From Gehongia tenuis (lineage in GTDB: Bacteria; Bacillota; Clostridia; Christensenellales; NSJ-53), in NCBI RefSeq assembly GCF_014384795.1, contig NZ_JACRSR010000001.1, positions 744,001 through 808,000 on the forward strand: a stretch of 64,000 nucleotides of DNA. The letters run 5' to 3'. Shown in pieces: positions 61,553 through 64,000 of this stretch. The first letter of the stretch is position 1. Each line of letters starts with the position of its first letter. The notes under the pieces are model-generated. The model ran no database searches. It saw nothing but the letters and a program-made list of their open reading frames with translations, and was not told the DNA's origin. The position numbers and the translations under genes are program-made.

Positions 61553-63118
61553 ATGAGAAGAATGATAGCAGGAGCGCTCGGCGTTCTCATGTTGGCTCTG
61601 GCCCTTGCGGGCTGCGCCGACTCCCGTGAAAATATCGATCAAACGGGCAACGTCCCGGCGCCCAGCGCCCAGGCCCATGTTTTTGGCAGCAGCGAGAATT
61701 GGCTTTCCCGCAGCGTATCCCTGTATTTTTACAATCAGGACCGGACCAATTTGGTGTCGGTGGTCCGCGAGGTCCAGTACTCGGAGAGCAAGAGCCTGGC
61801 CGAAGCGGCGGTGGAGTGGCTTCTGGGCGGGCCCGAATATCAGCCGGAGATCCAGCCCAGTCCCTCAGCTACGGCCGCCGCCGATCAGGGTGTGGTGGAT
61901 TCAGGTTTTCTTGCGGTGGTGCCGGAGGATGTGAAGCTTCTTGGTATCGAACAGTCGGAAAACGTGGTGCTGGTCAACCTCAATAGCGCCTTCAAGAATC
62001 TTTCGCCGAAGGAACAATTTGCAGCCCGGCTTGCCATCACCAACACGCTCACCGTATCTTCCGAGGAGATCCAGTGGGTGGGCATCTTTGTGGAGGGCGT
62101 GCTCTATGAGGGGGATGCCGTGGAGCCCATGGGGCTCATGTCCAAGACCAACCGCACGCTGGAGGAGGCGTGGCGGGAGCATTCGATGGAGGTGGAGGAG
62201 CAGCAGGAGATGCTGTCGACGGAGCGGACCTACACCCGGCAGGTGACGCTTCCACTCTTTTTCAAGGATATTAACGGCGCCTATCTTTTGATCGAACCCC
62301 GAAGCGTGCAGTTGACCAACAACCGGGTGGAAAACGTGAAAATCGTCATCTCTGAGCTGCGCAAAGGGCCCATCGATCCCACCCGCATGACTTCGGTGCT
62401 GCCCTCCCAGCTGACGCTCCTTGGTGCGCCCACCTTTGGTGAGGGGGAAAATGTTACGCAGGTGACCCTCAATTTCTCCTCCCATTTCAATACGGTGGTG
62501 CAGGGAACATCCTCCTCCGACGCTCTGGTGCTGGGTTCGGTGGTGGAGAGCCTGTGCGCCTGCTTTCCCGATCTCAATGCCATCGCCATTCAGGTTGAGG
62601 GCAAACCTATTGCGTCCATTCCGGAGAAGAATTTTACCGAAGGCTTGATGGAGAAGACCGACTTCAGCGGACTTGTGGGCGATACGGTGCTGCTGTATTT
62701 CGCGCATCCCAGCATGAATTCGCTGGTGCCCGTCACCCGGGCCATGTCCCAAACGGGTATGCGCTATATGATTCAAAGACTGGAGCAGATCATGCTGGGG
62801 CCCCTTCAGGGTGAAAGCGCGGAGGCCACGCCCATTTTCCAGGAGGGCGAAACGGAGGCTATCTTCGAGAGTGTGACGGTGGAGGGCGATTTAGCCTTGG
62901 TGAATCTTTCGGACAGCTTTTATGAGGAGTGTCAAAGTCTGAGCGAGGTTCAGGAGCGGATGCTGGTCTATTCCATTGTCAACACTTTAACCGAGATGCC
63001 CACCATCCGGCGGGTGCAGTTCTTTAGAGCCGGACAGTCCATCGATAAGCTGAGCGGCTATCTGTACATGACCACGCCGTTCATGCGGAATCCCGGCATC
63101 ATCAAGGAGGGCAGTTAG
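61553..63118 (+). CDS. Lipoprotein with three tandem GerMN domains
   Basis: A 521-residue lipoprotein with lipobox LALAGC (C21). Three GerMN-like units can be seen by the recurring pattern of strand, EWLLGGP/SELRKGP/EQIMLGP helix and NTLT/ESLC helix with a following VGIF/IAIQVEG/VQFF strand: about 48-190, 235-355 and 368-500. Proteins with two units are known (GerM); three is unusual. The gene lies between a single-GerMN lipoprotein and an MBL-fold hydrolase in one operon with a two-component system. Function unknown; binding of peptidoglycan or of partner proteins is likely from the family. Confidence 0.86.
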   Translation: MRRMIAGALGVLMLALALAGCADSRENIDQTGNVPAPSAQAHVFGSSENWLSRSVSLYFYNQDRTNLVSVVREVQYSESKSLAEAAVEWLLGGPEYQPEIQPSPSATAAADQGVVDSGFLAVVPEDVKLLGIEQSENVVLVNLNSAFKNLSPKEQFAARLAITNTLTVSSEEIQWVGIFVEGVLYEGDAVEPMGLMSKTNRTLEEAWREHSMEVEEQQEMLSTERTYTRQVTLPLFFKDINGAYLLIEPRSVQLTNNRVENVKIVISELRKGPIDPTRMTSVLPSQLTLLGAPTFGEGENVTQVTLNFSSHFNTVVQGTSSSDALVLGSVVESLCACFPDLNAIAIQVEGKPIASIPEKNFTEGLMEKTDFSGLVGDTVLLYFAHPSMNSLVPVTRAMSQTGMRYMIQRLEQIMLGPLQGESAEATPIFQEGETEAIFESVTVEGDLALVNLSDSFYEECQSLSEVQERMLVYSIVNTLTEMPTIRRVQFFRAGQSIDKLSGYLYMTTPFMRNPGIIKEGS

Positions 63119-63838
63119 ATGAGATTTACAGTGCTTGGCAAATACGGTCCCTATCCTCCGGAAGACGGCGCGACCAGCGGATATCTCCTTGAATGTGCCG
63201 ATTTGAAGATCCTTCTGGACTGCGGCAGCGGTACGGCGGCACGGCTTCAGCGGCTTACGGCCCTTGAGGAGCTGGATGCCGTGGTGATTTCCCACCTCCA
63301 TCAGGATCACATAAGCGATCTCGGCGTTTTGAACTACGCTATGCAGATGCTCACGAAAAAGGGGCTGCGGCAGGGAAAGCTTCCGGTGTATCTTCCGGGA
63401 GCGCCGGCAGATGTTTTGGCCATGATTGAGGGATTCGATCATATGCGGGTGGGCGTCTATGCAAATAGGCTCGATTTTACTGGGCTTAGTCTGACCTTTC
63501 ATCCGGTGCGGCATCCTGTGCCCTGCTATGCCATGCTCCTCCATGGGGAGGGGAGAACGCTTTTTTATTCCGGGGACACCGCCTATTTTGAAGGGCTCAT
63601 GGAGCTTGTCCAAGGTGCAAACTGCGCGCTGATGGACGCCTGTTTTTTGGGCGAGCATCCGGAAGGCCCCCACCTTTCCGCCCACCAGGCTGCCATGGTG
63701 GCCCGGCAGGCCGGCATCGAGCAGCTTTATTTGACCCACATGCCGCCATACGCCGATGAGGCGGCGTACCGAAGGGAAGCGGGTGAGGTTTTCCCGGGAG
63801 CCCAAGTGGTGCGGGAGATGGAGAGTTACACAGTATAG
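63119..63838 (+). CDS. MBL-fold metallo-hydrolase (YhfI-like)
   Basis: A 239-residue cytosolic metallo-beta-lactamase-fold protein. The motif SHLHQDHISDLGV is HxHxDH; further metal ligands lie in HPVRHPVPC, YSGDTAYFEGL and LTHMPPY. The N-terminal EDGATSGYLLECADLKILLD and DCGSG fit the YhfI/RNase-Z-like group rather than WalJ/YycJ. It begins right after the GerMN stop codon. The substrate is unknown. Confidence 0.9.
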   Translation: MRFTVLGKYGPYPPEDGATSGYLLECADLKILLDCGSGTAARLQRLTALEELDAVVISHLHQDHISDLGVLNYAMQMLTKKGLRQGKLPVYLPGAPADVLAMIEGFDHMRVGVYANRLDFTGLSLTFHPVRHPVPCYAMLLHGEGRTLFYSGDTAYFEGLMELVQGANCALMDACFLGEHPEGPHLSAHQAAMVARQAGIEQLYLTHMPPYADEAAYRREAGEVFPGAQVVREMESYTV

Positions 63839-63860
63839 ATCGATATGATGGGTGAGGGGT

Positions 63861-64000
63861 ATGCGCTTTTTTAACAACCGGCCGTTTGTGGCGCCTGCGC
63901 TGATATTTGCTGCAGGCGTGGGTCTTGGCGCCTGCCTGAAATGGCCGGTTCTGGCGATCCTCGGCGCGGCTGCCGCTTTTTTTGCCCTCGCCCTTCTTTT
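63861..64000 (+). CDS. comEC: ComEC-like DNA uptake membrane protein, N-terminal part (3' end outside window)
   Basis: The frame starts at ATG 63861 with GGTGAGGGG just upstream and stays open to the end. The visible 46 residues begin MRFFNNRPFVAPALIFAAGV and are two hydrophobic helices, as in the ComEC/Rec2 N-terminus (RP-x-P-L start). With comEA upstream and comM/dprA at 40-43 kb, a ComEC identity is the best guess, but too little is seen for certainty. Confidence 0.6.
   Translation, partial: MRFFNNRPFVAPALIFAAGVGLGACLKWPVLAILGAAAAFFALALL

Noticed and set aside
1..64000. tRNA, rRNA, CRISPR array, insertion sequence or prophage genes
   Set aside because: No cloverleaf, rRNA stretch, regularly spaced repeat, transposase, integrase or phage structural protein was seen while reading the window.

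Overview
The window looks like a chromosomal segment of a G+C-rich Gram-positive bacterium of the Bacillota, most likely a Clostridia-type lineage. The evidence is the conserved order plsX-acpP-rnc-smc-ftsY-ylxM-ffh-rpsP-khpA-rimM-trmD-rplS-rbgA-rnhB-yraN, a Bacillus-like rsmD-coaD-ylbJ-patatin-tmcAL-DUF177-rpmF block, an HPr with both His15 and Ser46, lipoproteins and proline-type (PSTG) cell-wall sorting signals, GerMN lipoproteins and strong sigma-A promoters with AGGAGG ribosome binding sites. The sporulation-type gene ylbJ suggests a spore-forming ancestry. Genus cannot be fixed from the sequence alone. I see no rRNA, tRNA, CRISPR array, insertion sequence or prophage, and no gene-free gap above about 300 bases.

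Layout. 1-5.5 kb: the end of a LysR-type regulator, then two divergent, large, cell-wall-anchored beta-helix surface proteins. 5.5-7.8 kb: a cysteine desulfurase-like enzyme divergent from a small DUF3343 (putative S/Se carrier) protein, then endonuclease III. 7.8-10.2 kb: a polar amino acid ABC transporter (binding lipoprotein, permease, ATPase). 10.3-15.9 kb: a complete fructose PTS operon (DeoR-type regulator, 1-phosphofructokinase, EIIABC, HPr, EI). 16-25 kb: rsmD, coaD, a coiled-coil protein, ylbJ and tmcAL (both reversed), a patatin-like protein, pta-ackA, DUF177, rpmF, plsX, acpP. 25-36 kb: RNase III, SMC, SRP components, ribosomal proteins and RNA maturation enzymes. 36-40.6 kb: a very large secreted/membrane glycosyltransferase fusion. 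40.6-48.6 kb: comM, dprA, topA, trmFO, hslV, hslU. 48.7-52.9 kb: a nucleotidyltransferase fused to a degenerate phosphohexomutase, a DegV protein and an orphan IolB-like isomerase. 52.9-56.4 kb: a DtxR-family repressor divergent from a feoA-feoA-feoB-Cys-rich iron(II) uptake operon carrying three copies of a GTTAG-N6-CTAAC palindrome. 56.4-64 kb: a D,D-carboxypeptidase, ComEA, a two-component system, two GerMN lipoproteins (the second with three tandem GerMN units), an MBL-fold hydrolase and the start of comEC.

How it works together. Most of the window is housekeeping: translation, protein targeting, chromosome organisation, lipid precursor synthesis and acetate-forming energy metabolism. The accessory interest lies in the envelope genes (surface proteins, glycosyltransferase fusion, pseudo-mutase, carboxypeptidase, sensor/GerMN cassette) and in the regulatory DNA (Feo palindromes, and a perfect 36-base inverted repeat just downstream of a consensus promoter before ylxM-ffh). 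I found no obviously new defence or biosynthetic system. The strongest candidates for undescribed biology are the dual glycosyltransferase fusion, the catalytically stripped mutase fusion and the sensor kinase-GerMN-MBL cassette inserted between comEA and comEC.
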